In this document: piece after piece, positions 7,584-16,561 of the stretch
How positions within the stretch are numbered: position 1 is the stretch's first letter
Layout: every line of letters begins with the position of its first letter
DNA from: Alistipes sp.
GTDB taxonomy: Bacteria; Bacteroidota; Bacteroidia; Bacteroidales; Rikenellaceae
Assembly (NCBI GenBank): GCA_017559615.1
Contig: JAFYRB010000075.1
Span: 1-20,465 of the forward strand
Length of the DNA: 20,465 nt
Direction of reading: 5' to 3'
Program-made: the position numbers and the translations under genes
Notes under the pieces: model-generated
What the model saw: the letters and a program-made list of their open reading frames with translations, nothing else
What the model was told of the DNA's origin: nothing
Database searches by the model: none

Positions 7584-8948
7584 TTATTTGTGGTCCATAG
7601 CCGACACAACGATATTGCTAACCGTAGCACGAGCACGAGCAACACCACCGTCATCGTAGGGATGAACACGATTTGTAAGGAAGATAATAGCAATACCATC
7701 CTTCTGATTGATAGCCATCGATGTTCCTGTATAACCTGAATGGTTTACCAATGAGCCAGGAGTGAGCAATTCACCCATATAACTACCGTGAGAAACACCT
7801 ATATCCCAACCAAGCGCACGACCGTGCTCCTCATATCCTGCGGGAATACGAGTAAAGGCATCGACAGTATTCTTAGAATACAATCTTATGCGGTCTGTTC
7901 CACCAAAGAAGCCCTTAATACCATCAGCAGGCAGACGAATTACGCCATCATTGAGCATCAACGATGCTATTACAGCCAAATCCTCGGCAGTTGAGAATAC
8001 ACCAGCATTACCCGACACGCCACCATTTACCACGCGAGCCAGCGGGTCGTGAACCTCACCATAGAGCACCTTACCATCGGGTTGAATCTCTGTAGGAACA
8101 ATCTTTGCATCGGCAGAAAATGGGCGCTCAGCATCGGCGATACAATTATACCAAGTATTCTTCAAACGCAACTTATCAAAAACCTCCTGCTTTGCAAAAT
8201 GGTCAAGACGCATACCAGTAGTACGCTCAATAATAGTCTGCAGAGTAATAAAGTTCAAACAACTGTAACGCATAACCTCACCCGGACGATTCAAACGCTC
8301 AAGGTCATTTGTAAGATATGCTGTAAGTGAGTCGCGCAAATTCATCTTCAAGGGGTCGCCATACTGCTCATAACGAGCCAAGAATCCAGGAACACCAACA
8401 TAAGAGGGTAGGCCCGAAGTATGATTCAAGAGATTGGTAATGGTAATACTTTGGCGCTGCACACGCTCACCATTCTTTTCGGGAGTGCTCTCCCAAGGCT
8501 TAAAACCAGGAATATAGCGCGACACATTATCAGTCAAACGCACCAAGCCATCCTCCACAACACGCATAAACGAGAGGGTAGTACCAACGCACTTGCTCAC
8601 CGAAGCCATATCAAATATTGCATCGGTAGTCATAGGAATTGTGTCGCTTATGAAATTACCACTCTCAACATCCTTACCACTGCATACCTGACGACTACCA
8701 TAGGCCTTTAGATAGAGGATTTCACCCATAGACTCTCCATCATCTGCGCGCTTTACAACACAAAGCACCGCACCAGGAAAATCATCATCGGCGATAGATT
8801 GATTAATCACGCTATCGGCCAACACCATACGCTCGGTGTTAAACGTAAACGGTTTGCTCTCAAGTTCGACCTTTTTAGACGTAGTCACGTGGTGCCACAA
8901 GGCAAAAACTATAATACCTGCGACAATAGCATAAATCAACTTTTTCAT
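7584..8948 (-). CDS. Serine hydrolase of the class C beta-lactamase / penicillin-binding fold, membrane-anchored
   Basis: A 454-residue protein with one N-terminal hydrophobic segment (residues 4-18), probably a signal anchor with the enzyme outside the inner membrane. The beta-lactamase-fold motifs are present: SxxK as Ser116-Val-Ser-Lys119 in FDMASVSKC, followed by NLLNHTSGLPSY (172-183). The second motif is Tyr228-Ser-Cys230 where YxN is usual. The third is His403-Ser-Gly405 in VNHSGYTGTS, the HxG form of KTG. Relatives include D-aminopeptidases, esterases and DD-peptidase-like proteins, so the substrate (peptidoglycan peptide, ester or other) cannot be set. It is not good evidence of beta-lactam resistance. 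It lies 97 bases upstream of dnaE and is divergent from the DUF2007 gene. Confidence 0.87.
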   Translation of the reverse strand: MKKLIYAIVAGIIVFALWHHVTTSKKVELESKPFTFNTERMVLADSVINQSIADDDFPGAVLCVVKRADDGESMGEILYLKAYGSRQVCSGKDVESGNFISDTIPMTTDAIFDMASVSKCVGTTLSFMRVVEDGLVRLTDNVSRYIPGFKPWESTPEKNGERVQRQSITITNLLNHTSGLPSYVGVPGFLARYEQYGDPLKMNLRDSLTAYLTNDLERLNRPGEVMRYSCLNFITLQTIIERTTGMRLDHFAKQEVFDKLRLKNTWYNCIADAERPFSADAKIVPTEIQPDGKVLYGEVHDPLARVVNGGVSGNAGVFSTAEDLAVIASLMLNDGVIRLPADGIKGFFGGTDRIRLYSKNTVDAFTRIPAGYEEHGRALGWDIGVSHGSYMGELLTPGSLVNHSGYTGTSMAINQKDGIAIIFLTNRVHPYDDGGVARARATVSNIVVSAMDHK

Positions 8949-9001
8949 ATTGAAATTCAGTGTTTTATATATTTATTTACAATTCATTGGTTAATAGTTT
9001 A

Positions 9002-9009
9002 CAAATATA
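9002..9009 (-). promoter_or_regulatory. -7 box candidate for the serine hydrolase gene
   Basis: TATATTTG on the minus strand matches TAnnTTTG exactly, 53 bases before the ATG at 8948. No good -33 box is seen, so support is moderate. Confidence 0.4.
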
Positions 9010-9042
9010 GGCATAAAATGTGGAATAAAACAGATTTACACA

Positions 9043-9073
9043 TTGCAATTTTTCAACAAAACAACTAACTTTG
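9043..9073 (+). promoter_or_regulatory. Promoter of the DUF2007 gene
   Basis: TTG at 9043-9045, a 20-base spacer and TAACTTTG at 9066-9073 fit the Bacteroidota promoter pattern. The ATG follows 37 bases after the -7 box. Confidence 0.6.
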
Positions 9074-9110
9074 TTAAGAAACAAGTTGCTGAACTAAAAA
9101 TTCGACAAGT

Positions 9111-9329
9111 ATGGAAGAGAAAGGTTTGATTGTACTGCGCGAGTATGACTCAGTAAACGATGCAGAGTGGGAGAAGTCGCTATTGGATGGCGCAGGAATT
9201 TATTCAATGATTCGCAACGAGTTGATGTCGGCAGTATATCCAACAGGTGTGATGCCAGCACAATTGGTCATTCGTTCGGAAGATAAGGCCAAAGCCGAAG
9301 AAATTTTGAGCGCATACGCCGCAGATTAG
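9111..9329 (+). CDS. Small DUF2007-family protein
   Basis: A 72-residue cytoplasmic protein without signal peptide or membrane segment. The pattern is an N-terminal strand (LIVLREYDSVNDAEW), a helix, an IRNE stretch, then MPAQLVIRSEDKAKAEEIL. This fits the small alpha/beta DUF2007 family, sometimes called putative prokaryotic signal-transducing proteins; their molecular role is not established. It is monocistronic with its own promoter, and stops with TAG 31 bases from the convergent aroE gene. The only hairpin in that gap (AGCGG 9342-9346 with CCGCT 9354-9358) has no T-run and is a poor terminator. Confidence 0.75.
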   Translation: MEEKGLIVLREYDSVNDAEWEKSLLDGAGIYSMIRNELMSAVYPTGVMPAQLVIRSEDKAKAEEILSAYAAD

Positions 9330-9360
9330 GCGTTAAGGCAAAGCGGATTCGCCCCGCTCA

Positions 9361-10101
9361 CTATCTATTCCAAATCGCCCACGCAGCCTCGGCCTGCGCA
9401 TATAGCATATCGAGGCCAGAGAGGGTTTGTGCGCCATATCGAGCGCCACACTCCATAAATCGCGTAGTCGTCGGATTATAGACTAAGTCAAAAAGATAGT
9501 GTTGCGGAGTAAGATATTCGTACGGCAAAGCAGGCGCTGCATCTACATTGGGATACATTCCAACGGGCGAAGAATTGATAATAAGCGAATGCGAAGCGAT
9601 AACATCCTGCGACAACTCTTCATAGGTAAAATCACCTTTAGACTTCTCTCGCGAGACCACCGAGCAACGTATATTACGTTCGGCAAGGACATATTGTACA
9701 GCCTGCGAAGCACCGCCTGTACCGAGCAACAAAGCAGCATCGGCACTCTGACCTTGCAACAACTTATCTAACGAAAAACGGATACCGTCAATATCGGTAT
9801 TATAGCCCATAGTACGGCCATCTTGCGAGATTTTCACACAATTTACCGCGCCAATATCCTGCGCCTCACGGCTCAGAGAATCCAAATAGGGTATAATCTG
9901 CTGCTTATAGGGTATGGTCACATTAAAACCCTGCAACGATGGAGTGGTGCGGATAAAATCCACAACACACTCTATCGAGGGTAACTCATACAACTCATAA
10001 GAACACTCTTCAGCGAGTCCTTCGCGCTGAAACTTCTCTGCAAAATACTGCGCCGAAAAAGAGTGACCTAATCGCTGACCTATAAGACCATACTGACGCA
10101 T
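9361..10101 (-). CDS. aroE: Shikimate dehydrogenase (NADP+)
   Basis: Catalyses NADPH-dependent reduction of 3-dehydroshikimate to shikimate in aromatic amino-acid and folate precursor synthesis. The 246-residue product, somewhat shorter than the common ~270, has shikimate-binding LGHSFS (Ser14, Ser16), NVTIPYK (60-66, catalytic Lys66), GAVNC (Asn87), GYNTD (Asn101, catalytic Asp103) and the NADP-binding loop GTGGAS (127-132). The C terminus has GLDMLYAQAEAAW. I use the ATG at 10101: it lies 4 bases after the DedA stop, whereas an in-frame alternative start at 10125 would overlap the DedA gene and add eight residues (MLVSSCSI) before the usual N terminus. Transcription from the DedA promoter is likely, with coupled translation. 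Confidence 0.94.
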   Translation of the reverse strand: MRQYGLIGQRLGHSFSAQYFAEKFQREGLAEECSYELYELPSIECVVDFIRTTPSLQGFNVTIPYKQQIIPYLDSLSREAQDIGAVNCVKISQDGRTMGYNTDIDGIRFSLDKLLQGQSADAALLLGTGGASQAVQYVLAERNIRCSVVSREKSKGDFTYEELSQDVIASHSLIINSSPVGMYPNVDAAPALPYEYLTPQHYLFDLVYNPTTTRFMECGARYGAQTLSGLDMLYAQAEAAWAIWNR

Positions 10102-10105
10102 AATG

Positions 10106-10714
10106 CTACAAGAACTTACCAACAAGAATAAACGAACCTACGAGCAAAACCGTAAAGGCTATCGCCAAGAGATTGAAATACTTATCGATAAAAGTCTTAA
10201 TCGGAGCACCAAACTTCCAAATCAATCCTCCAATAAGGAAGAAACGCAAACCACGCGATACTACAGATGCCAAGATAAACATCGCAAAATTGATATGAAA
10301 CAGACCGCCCGTAATAGTAAACAACTTATAGGGTAGAGGTGTAAATCCTGCTGTAAATACAATCCAGAAATCCCACTTATCGTAAAGATTCTTCACCTCC
10401 AAGAAACTCTCCTGGCTAAAGACATTGGCAAAGAACCAATTAGCCAATGCGGTATATTCACCTGCGCCATTCTGCCAAAGGAAATAACCAATAGCATAAC
10501 CACCTATGGCTCCTAATATCGAGCCCACAAGACATATTGCCGCATAGCGGAATGAACGAGTAACTGCGCCCAAGCACAATGCAATAAGCAACACATCTGG
10601 CGGAATAGGAAAGAAACTCGACTCAGCAAAAGCCAAAATAAACAATGCCAATCCTCCCCAGCGAGAATCACCCCACGAGAGTACCCAATCGTATAGACGC
10701 TTTACAATATTCAT
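10106..10714 (-). CDS. DedA-family (VTT domain) membrane protein, YqaA-like
   Basis: A 202-residue inner-membrane protein. Typical DedA features are the early ESSFFPIPPD motif (residues 31-40) with the acidic residues Glu31 and Asp40 after the first hydrophobic segment, GAIGGYAIGYFLW (68-80), FTPLPYKLFTITGG (124-137), and SRGLRFF (153-159) before the last helices. DedA proteins act in membrane homeostasis, and some are flippases that recycle undecaprenyl phosphate or move phospholipids. Which one applies here is not shown. I take the ATG at 10714; an upstream in-frame TTG at 10735 would add MCVKFIL and is less convincing. The gene has its own promoter and is followed 4 bases later by aroE. 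Confidence 0.88.
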   Translation of the reverse strand: MNIVKRLYDWVLSWGDSRWGGLALFILAFAESSFFPIPPDVLLIALCLGAVTRSFRYAAICLVGSILGAIGGYAIGYFLWQNGAGEYTALANWFFANVFSQESFLEVKNLYDKWDFWIVFTAGFTPLPYKLFTITGGLFHINFAMFILASVVSRGLRFFLIGGLIWKFGAPIKTFIDKYFNLLAIAFTVLLVGSFILVGKFL

Positions 10715-10782
10715 TAGGATAAATTTTACACACAAGAAGATAAAGTTTAGGAATATCCACTTGCTATATTATTAATAATGTG

Positions 10783-10812
10783 CAAAGATAATACATTTAG
10801 AAGAAATATCAA
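10783..10812 (-). promoter_or_regulatory. Promoter of the DedA-aroE unit
   Basis: On the minus strand TTG (complement of 10810-10812) is followed after 19 bases by TATCTTTG (complement of 10783-10790), a full match to the Bacteroidota pattern. The -33 element overlaps the TGA stop codon of mnmA, so the two units abut. The leader is about 60 bases. Confidence 0.6.
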
Positions 10813-11843
10813 TAACTACGTCGCAGAAAACCACCGCCTATGACACGATTTTGGCGATAAAAAACAATAGGCTGACCTGCAGCCAATGCCCACGCTGGCT
10901 CACTCAACGTGATGCGTACTCCATACGAAGTTCGTTCTGCAGAGCGCATAAATCCAGCAGGATTTCGACCTATACCACGCACCACAACCGTCACATCATC
11001 AGCAGTAAGCAACTCATTGTAATCAACAACATTACATTGTTCTATTTCAAGCGTCACTTTAAGTAAATCAGCATCTGCTCCGACACGCAATTCATTGCGC
11101 TCAGCATCGATATCGACAATCGATTTTCCGCACGCCATATCACGCAATTCAAAGCCTCGTTTTTGGCCAATGGTATAAAATGCCACTCCATCGTGCGAGC
11201 CAACAACTGTCCCTTTAGTGTCCACAATATTTCCCTTAACGGCGAGTTCCGCACGATGACGAGTAATAAAATCACGATAGTTTTGACCGCGCAAAAAGCA
11301 GACACCCATACTTTCGCGCTTGTCTGCGAAGTTTTGCTTAATTTCTTGCTTAATAATATCGCCCATAGGCGTCACAACGCGTTGCAGAATATCCTGGCTA
11401 AGCCCCCACAAATAATAAGATTGGTCTTTTGCAGAATCTTTACCGCGAGCAACATAATAGAGATTATTATGTTTTACGACATTAAAATAGTGCCCCGTAG
11501 CGATATGATATATGCCTAACTCATCGGCAACCTGCGCCAAATAATGCCACTTGATAGCATAATTGCACAATGTACAAGGCGCAGGGGTATGCCCGCGAGA
11601 ATAACTATCAATAAAATAATCGATTATACACCGAGAAAAATCCTTACGAACATCGAGTACAATATGTTCAACGCCAAGATTGCGGGCCGATTCTGCGGCA
11701 CGTGTAAGCATAGCAACATCGCCTATAGTATCGAGCGTAACAGCAACTATGCGTTTGAAAGATTGTTTTAACAGAGTTACAGCAGTGACACTATCTATGC
11801 CACCACTGAAGCCCAACACTACACTCTCTCGACTATCACACAT
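10809..11843 (-). CDS. mnmA: tRNA-specific 2-thiouridylase
   Basis: Thiolates uridine 34 of tRNA-Lys, -Glu and -Gln using ATP and persulfide sulfur. The 344-residue product starts with the PP-loop SGGIDS (residues 13-18) for ATP, then PCTLCN (89-94), in which Cys93 corresponds to the first catalytic cysteine, GHYFNV for tRNA contact, and GVCFL (180-184) with the second catalytic Cys182. The C terminus carries the beta-barrel typical of MnmA (TIGQKRG, then the GGGF end). The ATG at 11843 is chosen; a GTG one codon upstream is possible. It lies 48 bases after the PUR-like gene and may be cotranscribed with it, as no promoter match is clear in the gap. Many Bacteroidota carry more than one MnmA-like gene, so paralogy is possible. 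Confidence 0.93.
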   Translation of the reverse strand: MCDSRESVVLGFSGGIDSVTAVTLLKQSFKRIVAVTLDTIGDVAMLTRAAESARNLGVEHIVLDVRKDFSRCIIDYFIDSYSRGHTPAPCTLCNYAIKWHYLAQVADELGIYHIATGHYFNVVKHNNLYYVARGKDSAKDQSYYLWGLSQDILQRVVTPMGDIIKQEIKQNFADKRESMGVCFLRGQNYRDFITRHRAELAVKGNIVDTKGTVVGSHDGVAFYTIGQKRGFELRDMACGKSIVDIDAERNELRVGADADLLKVTLEIEQCNVVDYNELLTADDVTVVVRGIGRNPAGFMRSAERTSYGVRITLSEPAWALAAGQPIVFYRQNRVIGGGFLRRSY

Positions 11844-11891
11844 CACACAATAGGCGCAAATGCCGACATTATAACATCGGTTGTTTTGAAT

Positions 11892-12185
11892 TTACTCTTC
11901 AGATTTAGTTACCTTGTTAGAGTTAATAAAGTCCAAGGCCTCCTTCAATGCCTCACCCAACTTATCGAAATCCTCCTGATAGACAAATACCTTATTTCGC
12001 TCGTTAACAATACCGTTAGGGGTAATTCTTTTACGCAACTCGGTAAGGCTCAAGAAATAATCTCGCTGTCGTGTAGTCTTAACATCGATAAAATAAGTAC
12101 GATGGCCCGCCTTTACCATCTTACTGAATAGCGAATCGCCATAACCTTCAGCAGACTCTACTGATTCAAAAATATCAAGTCCCAT
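11892..12185 (-). CDS. DUF3276 / PUR-family nucleic-acid-binding protein
   Basis: A 97-residue cytoplasmic protein with the one-domain pattern of DUF3276, a Pur-alpha-like fold found widely in Bacteroidota: YGDSLFSKMVKAGHRTYFIDVK, then YFLSLTELRKR, and VFVYQEDFDKLGEALKEALDFI at the C-terminal helix. Pur-like proteins bind single-stranded DNA or RNA as dimers, and a regulatory role is plausible but not shown here. It has the clearest promoter in the window (12210-12240) and stands upstream of mnmA. Confidence 0.82.
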   Translation of the reverse strand: MGLDIFESVESAEGYGDSLFSKMVKAGHRTYFIDVKTTRQRDYFLSLTELRKRITPNGIVNERNKVFVYQEDFDKLGEALKEALDFINSNKVTKSEE

Positions 12186-12209
12186 ATTTGATTAAGTTGT
12201 TTTTCATAT

Positions 12210-12240
12210 CAAAAGTAGGGAAAATATTTTTTTACACAAA
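12210..12240 (-). promoter_or_regulatory. Promoter of the DUF3276 gene
   Basis: TTTG (complement of 12237-12240), a 19-base spacer and TACTTTTG (complement of 12210-12217) match the consensus fully. The ATG lies 24 bases downstream of the -7 box. An A/T-only hairpin, GATTTTTT/AAAAAAATC (12251-12271), lies just upstream and may be a weak end signal for the protease transcript. Confidence 0.7.
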
Positions 12241-12314
12241 ATATAGAAGCGATTTTTTGAATAAAAAAATCAAAATCTATTATTTATACAAGAAATAAAG
12301 ATGAATTTTAGTAA

Positions 12315-13934
12315 TTATTTCTTATCGGGCTTAAATAAGGGTTCTACCTCTTTGCTCCAATTATCAAGCAGTGAGACAGCACGTTTATAGTACAAATTAC
12401 GACGTGGATTCAGCCAACGATAACCCTCCGAAACAGAATATAAACGCTGGGCGATGACTGATGTTAATTGGTCTCGCAAATACTCCTTCGAGATGGCATA
12501 CTCCTCGGCATTATACTCTACACCTTTAGCCGTAGCCGCAGCAACCAAAGCCTCCATATCGGCATCGGACAAGCGGAATTGCTCATTAAACTTTTCGAAA
12601 GCAGGGTATTGCGACTTGAGTTTCTCGCGATTAGCATCGAGATAACTCATAATAAAATCGGAATATACTCCTTGAGAGATAATCTGCACTGCATAATCGC
12701 TGATTTCAGTTGTATCGCTCCCAACATAAAAATCGGGGCGAATACCACCACCGCCATATACCTTACGACTTGAAATCAATGTCTTATATTCGGGTTTGGC
12801 GATAGTATCAGTGGATAAAGAATCAGCACCTTGACCTCGCAAACGATTGGCGTGGGCCTCATAGTAATCACTCTTATGACCATTTTCGTAAGGGCGTTGC
12901 AGAACTCGGCCCGACGGTGTATGATAACGAGCTACTGTGATTCGCACTGCAGAGCCATCACCAAGCGGAATTTGACGCTGCACTAATCCCTTACCAAAAC
13001 TATCTCGACCAACGACTACGCCTCTATCCCAATCCTGCAATGCACCCGCTACAACTTCGCTCGCCGAAGCCGACGTTCCATTAAGCAGAACAACGACACG
13101 ACCATCAAACTCTTGTTCGTTTTGCGAGATATATTGCTCCTCGGGGACAGCACGCCCCTCCGTAGAGACAACAAGCGAACCTTTGGGCAGGAAATAACCA
13201 GCCATCTCGACAGCCTGGGTAAGCAAACCGCCACCGTTGCCACACAAATCAAGGATAAGTGACTCTGCGCCCTCCATCTTGGCCATAGCCTCGCGGAATT
13301 CGCTCATAGTAGTTGCACCGAAACGATTAACCTTAATATAGGCTATCTTCTTATCGCTATCAACCCAAAAAGCAGCATCTACGGTATTAATAGGAATATT
13401 ATCGCGTGTAATCGAAAAACGCAACATCTCAGGATGCCCACGACGGACTATACCGATATTAACGACACTACCTTTCTCGCCTCGCAGTTTTGCGGGTACT
13501 TCTTCGCGTTTTAAGCCGACAACACTTACGCTATCGACCTCGACAATGCGGTCATTGGGCATAACTCCCACACTCTCGGCTGGGCCTCGCAACAATGTAT
13601 TGACCACAACGATTGTGTCTCGCTGAACATTAAACTCGATACCTATACCACTAAAACTTCCGCCCATAGACTCTCGGTCGGCCTTGACAGCATCGGCATC
13701 AAGATAATAGGAGTGGGGGTCTAACTCAGAAAGCATCTCGCGGATAGCCTTATCGACGAGTGGTTTCATCTCAACCTCATCGACATACATACCGCTCAAG
13801 AAGCGATAGAAACGACTCAACTTCTGATACTGTTCTGCGGCTTCGTTCTTCTGTTGCTGTTGTGCCAATACAGCCATCGGGGCTACACAACACGCAACGA
13901 TAGAACAAAAGAACAATATCAGAAGTCGTTTCAT
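12315..13934 (-). CDS. S41-family C-terminal processing protease
   Basis: A 539-residue exported serine protease. A signal peptide (MKRLLILFFCSIVACC..., cleavage near AVLA-QQ) is followed by a helical region, a PDZ domain (about 91-180; GSFSGIGIEF, GVMPNDRI) that recognises C-terminal tails, and the S41 catalytic core: LDLCGNGGGLL (229-238), NGTSASASE (285-293) with catalytic Ser290, and SFGKGLVQ with Lys315. The 25-residue Ser-Lys spacing equals that in E. coli Prc. A helical C-terminal region ends the protein. Family members trim or degrade envelope proteins. It starts 22 bases after hisS and is the last gene of the four-gene run. Substrate unknown; ctpA/prc-like would be a fair label. Confidence 0.93.
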   Translation of the reverse strand: MKRLLILFFCSIVACCVAPMAVLAQQQQKNEAAEQYQKLSRFYRFLSGMYVDEVEMKPLVDKAIREMLSELDPHSYYLDADAVKADRESMGGSFSGIGIEFNVQRDTIVVVNTLLRGPAESVGVMPNDRIVEVDSVSVVGLKREEVPAKLRGEKGSVVNIGIVRRGHPEMLRFSITRDNIPINTVDAAFWVDSDKKIAYIKVNRFGATTMSEFREAMAKMEGAESLILDLCGNGGGLLTQAVEMAGYFLPKGSLVVSTEGRAVPEEQYISQNEQEFDGRVVVLLNGTSASASEVVAGALQDWDRGVVVGRDSFGKGLVQRQIPLGDGSAVRITVARYHTPSGRVLQRPYENGHKSDYYEAHANRLRGQGADSLSTDTIAKPEYKTLISSRKVYGGGGIRPDFYVGSDTTEISDYAVQIISQGVYSDFIMSYLDANREKLKSQYPAFEKFNEQFRLSDADMEALVAAATAKGVEYNAEEYAISKEYLRDQLTSVIAQRLYSVSEGYRWLNPRRNLYYKRAVSLLDNWSKEVEPLFKPDKK

Positions 13935-13956
13935 ATCGCAAATTTATTTCACAAAA

Positions 13957-15300
13957 TTATTTCAAGGCTGCGCAAACATCTTCAAATGCAACCGAAGACT
14001 GCTCGCCAGAAATCATATTCTTGATGGTAGCCTTACCCTCCTGCAACTCATTGCCACCAATGATGACAACATAGGGAATCATACGACGGTTAGCATACTC
14101 CATCTGCTTCTTCATCTTGGCCGACTCGGGATAAATCTCGGCAGCAATGCCATTATCACGCAATGTGCGGATAATCTGCATAGATGCCAACTGCTCCTCG
14201 GCACCAAGATTTACGAACATCACCTTCGTAGTGAAATTAACCTCCTCGGGGAAGAGATTAAGACCAACCATAACGTCATAGATACGGTCAGCACCGAACG
14301 AGATACCAACACCCGAAGTGTTAGGCAAGCCGAAAATACCTGTAAGGTCATCGTAACGGCCACCACCACAGATTGAGCCGATAGCGTAATCCATAGCCTT
14401 AACCTCGAAGATAGCACCCGTATAGTAATTCAAACCGCGTGCCAACGAAAGGTCTAACTCGATAGGGAGTGATATACCGAGTTGCTCGACGTAACCAAAT
14501 ATTTCAGTCATCTCGTCGATACCCTTAGCGCCTGTTTCAGAGCCGCCAATCACCTCACGTAATTTGCTCAATTTCTCAGCATTAGAGCCGGCTAATTCAA
14601 GTATTGGTTGAAGTTTGTCGATAGCCTCCTGCTCAAGACCTCTCTCAGCAAGTTCTGCCTTCACGTTATCAAGGCCAATCTTCTCCAACTTATCGATAGC
14701 CACAGTAATATCCATCATCTTGTCGGCGTGACCGATAGACTCAGCAATACCGTAGAGAATCTTACGGTTATTCATCTTGAGCGTAACATTAATCTGCAAC
14801 TTCGCAAACACTCGCTCAACGATAGAAATCAATTCCACCTCATTCAACAATGAACGAGAGCCGATAACATCGACATCACACTGATAGAACTCGCGATAAC
14901 GGCCCTTCTGCGGACGGTCGGCACGCCATACAGGCTGCACCTGATAACGCTTGAAAGGGAACGAGATTTCGTTCTGATGCTGCACGACATAGCGAGCAAA
15001 GGGAACTGTCAAGTCGTAACGCAAACCTTTCTCGCAAATATTTGATGCTTGGCGCACCTGCTCATCAGAGAGGTTTGATGCATAATCGCCCGAATTGAGA
15101 ATCTTAAACAATAGTTTATCTCCCTCGTCGCCATACTTACCCAGCAGGGTAGAGAGATTCTCCATAGCGGGAGTCTCCAACGGAGCAAAGCCATAGGTGC
15201 GGAAAACACTCTTGATAGTATCAAAAATATAGGTACGGCGCATCATCTCGGCAGGAGAGAAGTCGCGTGTACCCTTTGGAATTGATGGTTTCTGTGCCAT
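13957..15300 (-). CDS. hisS: Histidyl-tRNA synthetase
   Basis: Charges tRNA-His; a class II synthetase of 447 residues. Motifs are PKGTRDF at the N terminus, [15 protein letters not shown] (motif 2, 133-147), the histidine-specific RGLNYYTG (288-295) and GGGRYDDL (312-319), GISFGADRI (motif 3, 332-340), and a C-terminal anticodon-binding domain ([15 protein letters not shown]). All expected residues are present. The gene is third in the ettA-Ntn hydrolase-hisS-protease run (gaps 23, 32 and 22 bases), and no internal promoter is evident. Confidence 0.97.
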   Translation of the reverse strand: MAQKPSIPKGTRDFSPAEMMRRTYIFDTIKSVFRTYGFAPLETPAMENLSTLLGKYGDEGDKLLFKILNSGDYASNLSDEQVRQASNICEKGLRYDLTVPFARYVVQHQNEISFPFKRYQVQPVWRADRPQKGRYREFYQCDVDVIGSRSLLNEVELISIVERVFAKLQINVTLKMNNRKILYGIAESIGHADKMMDITVAIDKLEKIGLDNVKAELAERGLEQEAIDKLQPILELAGSNAEKLSKLREVIGGSETGAKGIDEMTEIFGYVEQLGISLPIELDLSLARGLNYYTGAIFEVKAMDYAIGSICGGGRYDDLTGIFGLPNTSGVGISFGADRIYDVMVGLNLFPEEVNFTTKVMFVNLGAEEQLASMQIIRTLRDNGIAAEIYPESAKMKKQMEYANRRMIPYVVIIGGNELQEGKATIKNMISGEQSSVAFEDVCAALK

Positions 15301-15332
15301 ATTAATATCTTATTTATTTTACTTAATTCTCA

Positions 15333-16538
15333 CTATTTAGTTTTGCCAATAACCTGAGATAATACCTCGTCAGCCTTTGGTGCTGATGATTTTACAAAGT
15401 CGTTATATTCACGAACAAACTCAACCTTAAAGCCCTCTTTGGCAATGCGGTCGCGCACCTCTGCGGCTGCACGCATAGACTTTACCTCATAAGGGTGTAA
15501 CACTTCGATAGCGCGCGCAATAACATCAGTACGCATATAACGACTACCATTACCGCGTGTAATGGGGAATATCTCACGTTTAAGTGCTACAGCCAAACGA
15601 TTAGCCGAAGAACGGCCTTCGTCATAAGCGGTTATAGGCTCTGCAATATCGTTTTTAGCCTTAACCCACGAGGCTACAGCATAGCCACACGGTGGATAGC
15701 CCAAAACGCTCCAGATGGTAGTTGCATCGGGATTCTCACCCTTGCAAACACCCTCGACAACAACCGATGCACTCGACGACTTGCGAGGAATGAAATCCTG
15801 GTCCACAGCCCAGCCATTAGCCGAACTACTCAACGCATCATCGCCCAAAATGGCGTGATAGAATGAGCGTGAGGCAGACGAGAAAATCCACTCAGCAGAG
15901 AGGGCACCCGTTGCATAGGCCTTGTGAAGCAGATATTCGGCATTCTGATAACGGATATAACCCATACCCTCATCCTGCGCACCCGAGAATGAGTAGTTGG
16001 AACGGATGATATAGCCGTTGGGGTATTGCGCTGTATCGTTAGCATCGTACTTTGTGTAGCCATAATCCCACACCTCGAAATAGGCAGCACCGCCCTCGGC
16101 ATCGATAACACCAAAGTTAGTCTCCAAGGCACGAGGCAGTGGCATATTTTTCAAAAACTCTTCAAACTCTACTACCGTAGCACACTCGCCCAAAGCCTGC
16201 TTCATCACCTCGCCCTCACGTTCGGGAAGGTGTTTCAAAGAGTCGGGCTTCATATTATATGAGGCAGTATTCATAATGGCAAAGCCACGCTCGTTGGCAC
16301 CAGCCCACACCTCTTTGCGCTCCTCATCGGAAGAATTGACCAAGCCTGTAAAGGCGAAACGCTTGCCCTGCATATGCTCGATATGATTCCACTCCGTGCC
16401 CGTATCGCGGTGTTTCCACAACAGCGGACGTCCCGATTTAGTGGCACGTCCCGAGATTACGGCAGAGGTGCACGCATCGGCCGACACATAGGTCAGCAGA
16501 GCCACAACAGAGGCGAAAATATAAAGCAAACTCCTCAT
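15333..16538 (-). CDS. Secreted Ntn hydrolase of the C45/linear amide C-N hydrolase group
   Basis: A 401-residue exported protein. The signal peptide ends ...TYVSADA, and predicted cleavage exposes Cys23 (CTSAVISGRAT), the expected N-terminal nucleophile. RPLLWKHRDTG (37-47, with Arg44-Asp45), AIMNTASYN (88-95), NFGVIDAEGGAAYFE (141-155) and IRSNYSFSG (178-186) follow the pattern of C45-like acyltransferases/hydrolases (isopenicillin-N acyltransferase, carcinine hydrolase and bile-salt hydrolase relatives). The reaction is likely amide hydrolysis in the periplasm or outside; the substrate is unknown. I use the ATG at 16538; a TTG two codons upstream is possible. It stops with TAG, 32 bases before hisS, and starts 23 bases after ettA. 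Confidence 0.85.
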   Translation of the reverse strand: MRSLLYIFASVVALLTYVSADACTSAVISGRATKSGRPLLWKHRDTGTEWNHIEHMQGKRFAFTGLVNSSDEERKEVWAGANERGFAIMNTASYNMKPDSLKHLPEREGEVMKQALGECATVVEFEEFLKNMPLPRALETNFGVIDAEGGAAYFEVWDYGYTKYDANDTAQYPNGYIIRSNYSFSGAQDEGMGYIRYQNAEYLLHKAYATGALSAEWIFSSASRSFYHAILGDDALSSSANGWAVDQDFIPRKSSSASVVVEGVCKGENPDATTIWSVLGYPPCGYAVASWVKAKNDIAEPITAYDEGRSSANRLAVALKREIFPITRGNGSRYMRTDVIARAIEVLHPYEVKSMRAAAEVRDRIAKEGFKVEFVREYNDFVKSSAPKADEVLSQVIGKTK

Positions 16539-16561
16539 CTTCAAAATTGTTTTAGATAGGA

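Noticed and set aside
11863..11880. Imperfect palindrome CCGACATTATAACATCGG between the PUR-like gene and mnmA
   Set aside because: It has two central mismatch pairs, short arms and no T-run; it could be chance and supports neither a terminator nor a riboswitch.
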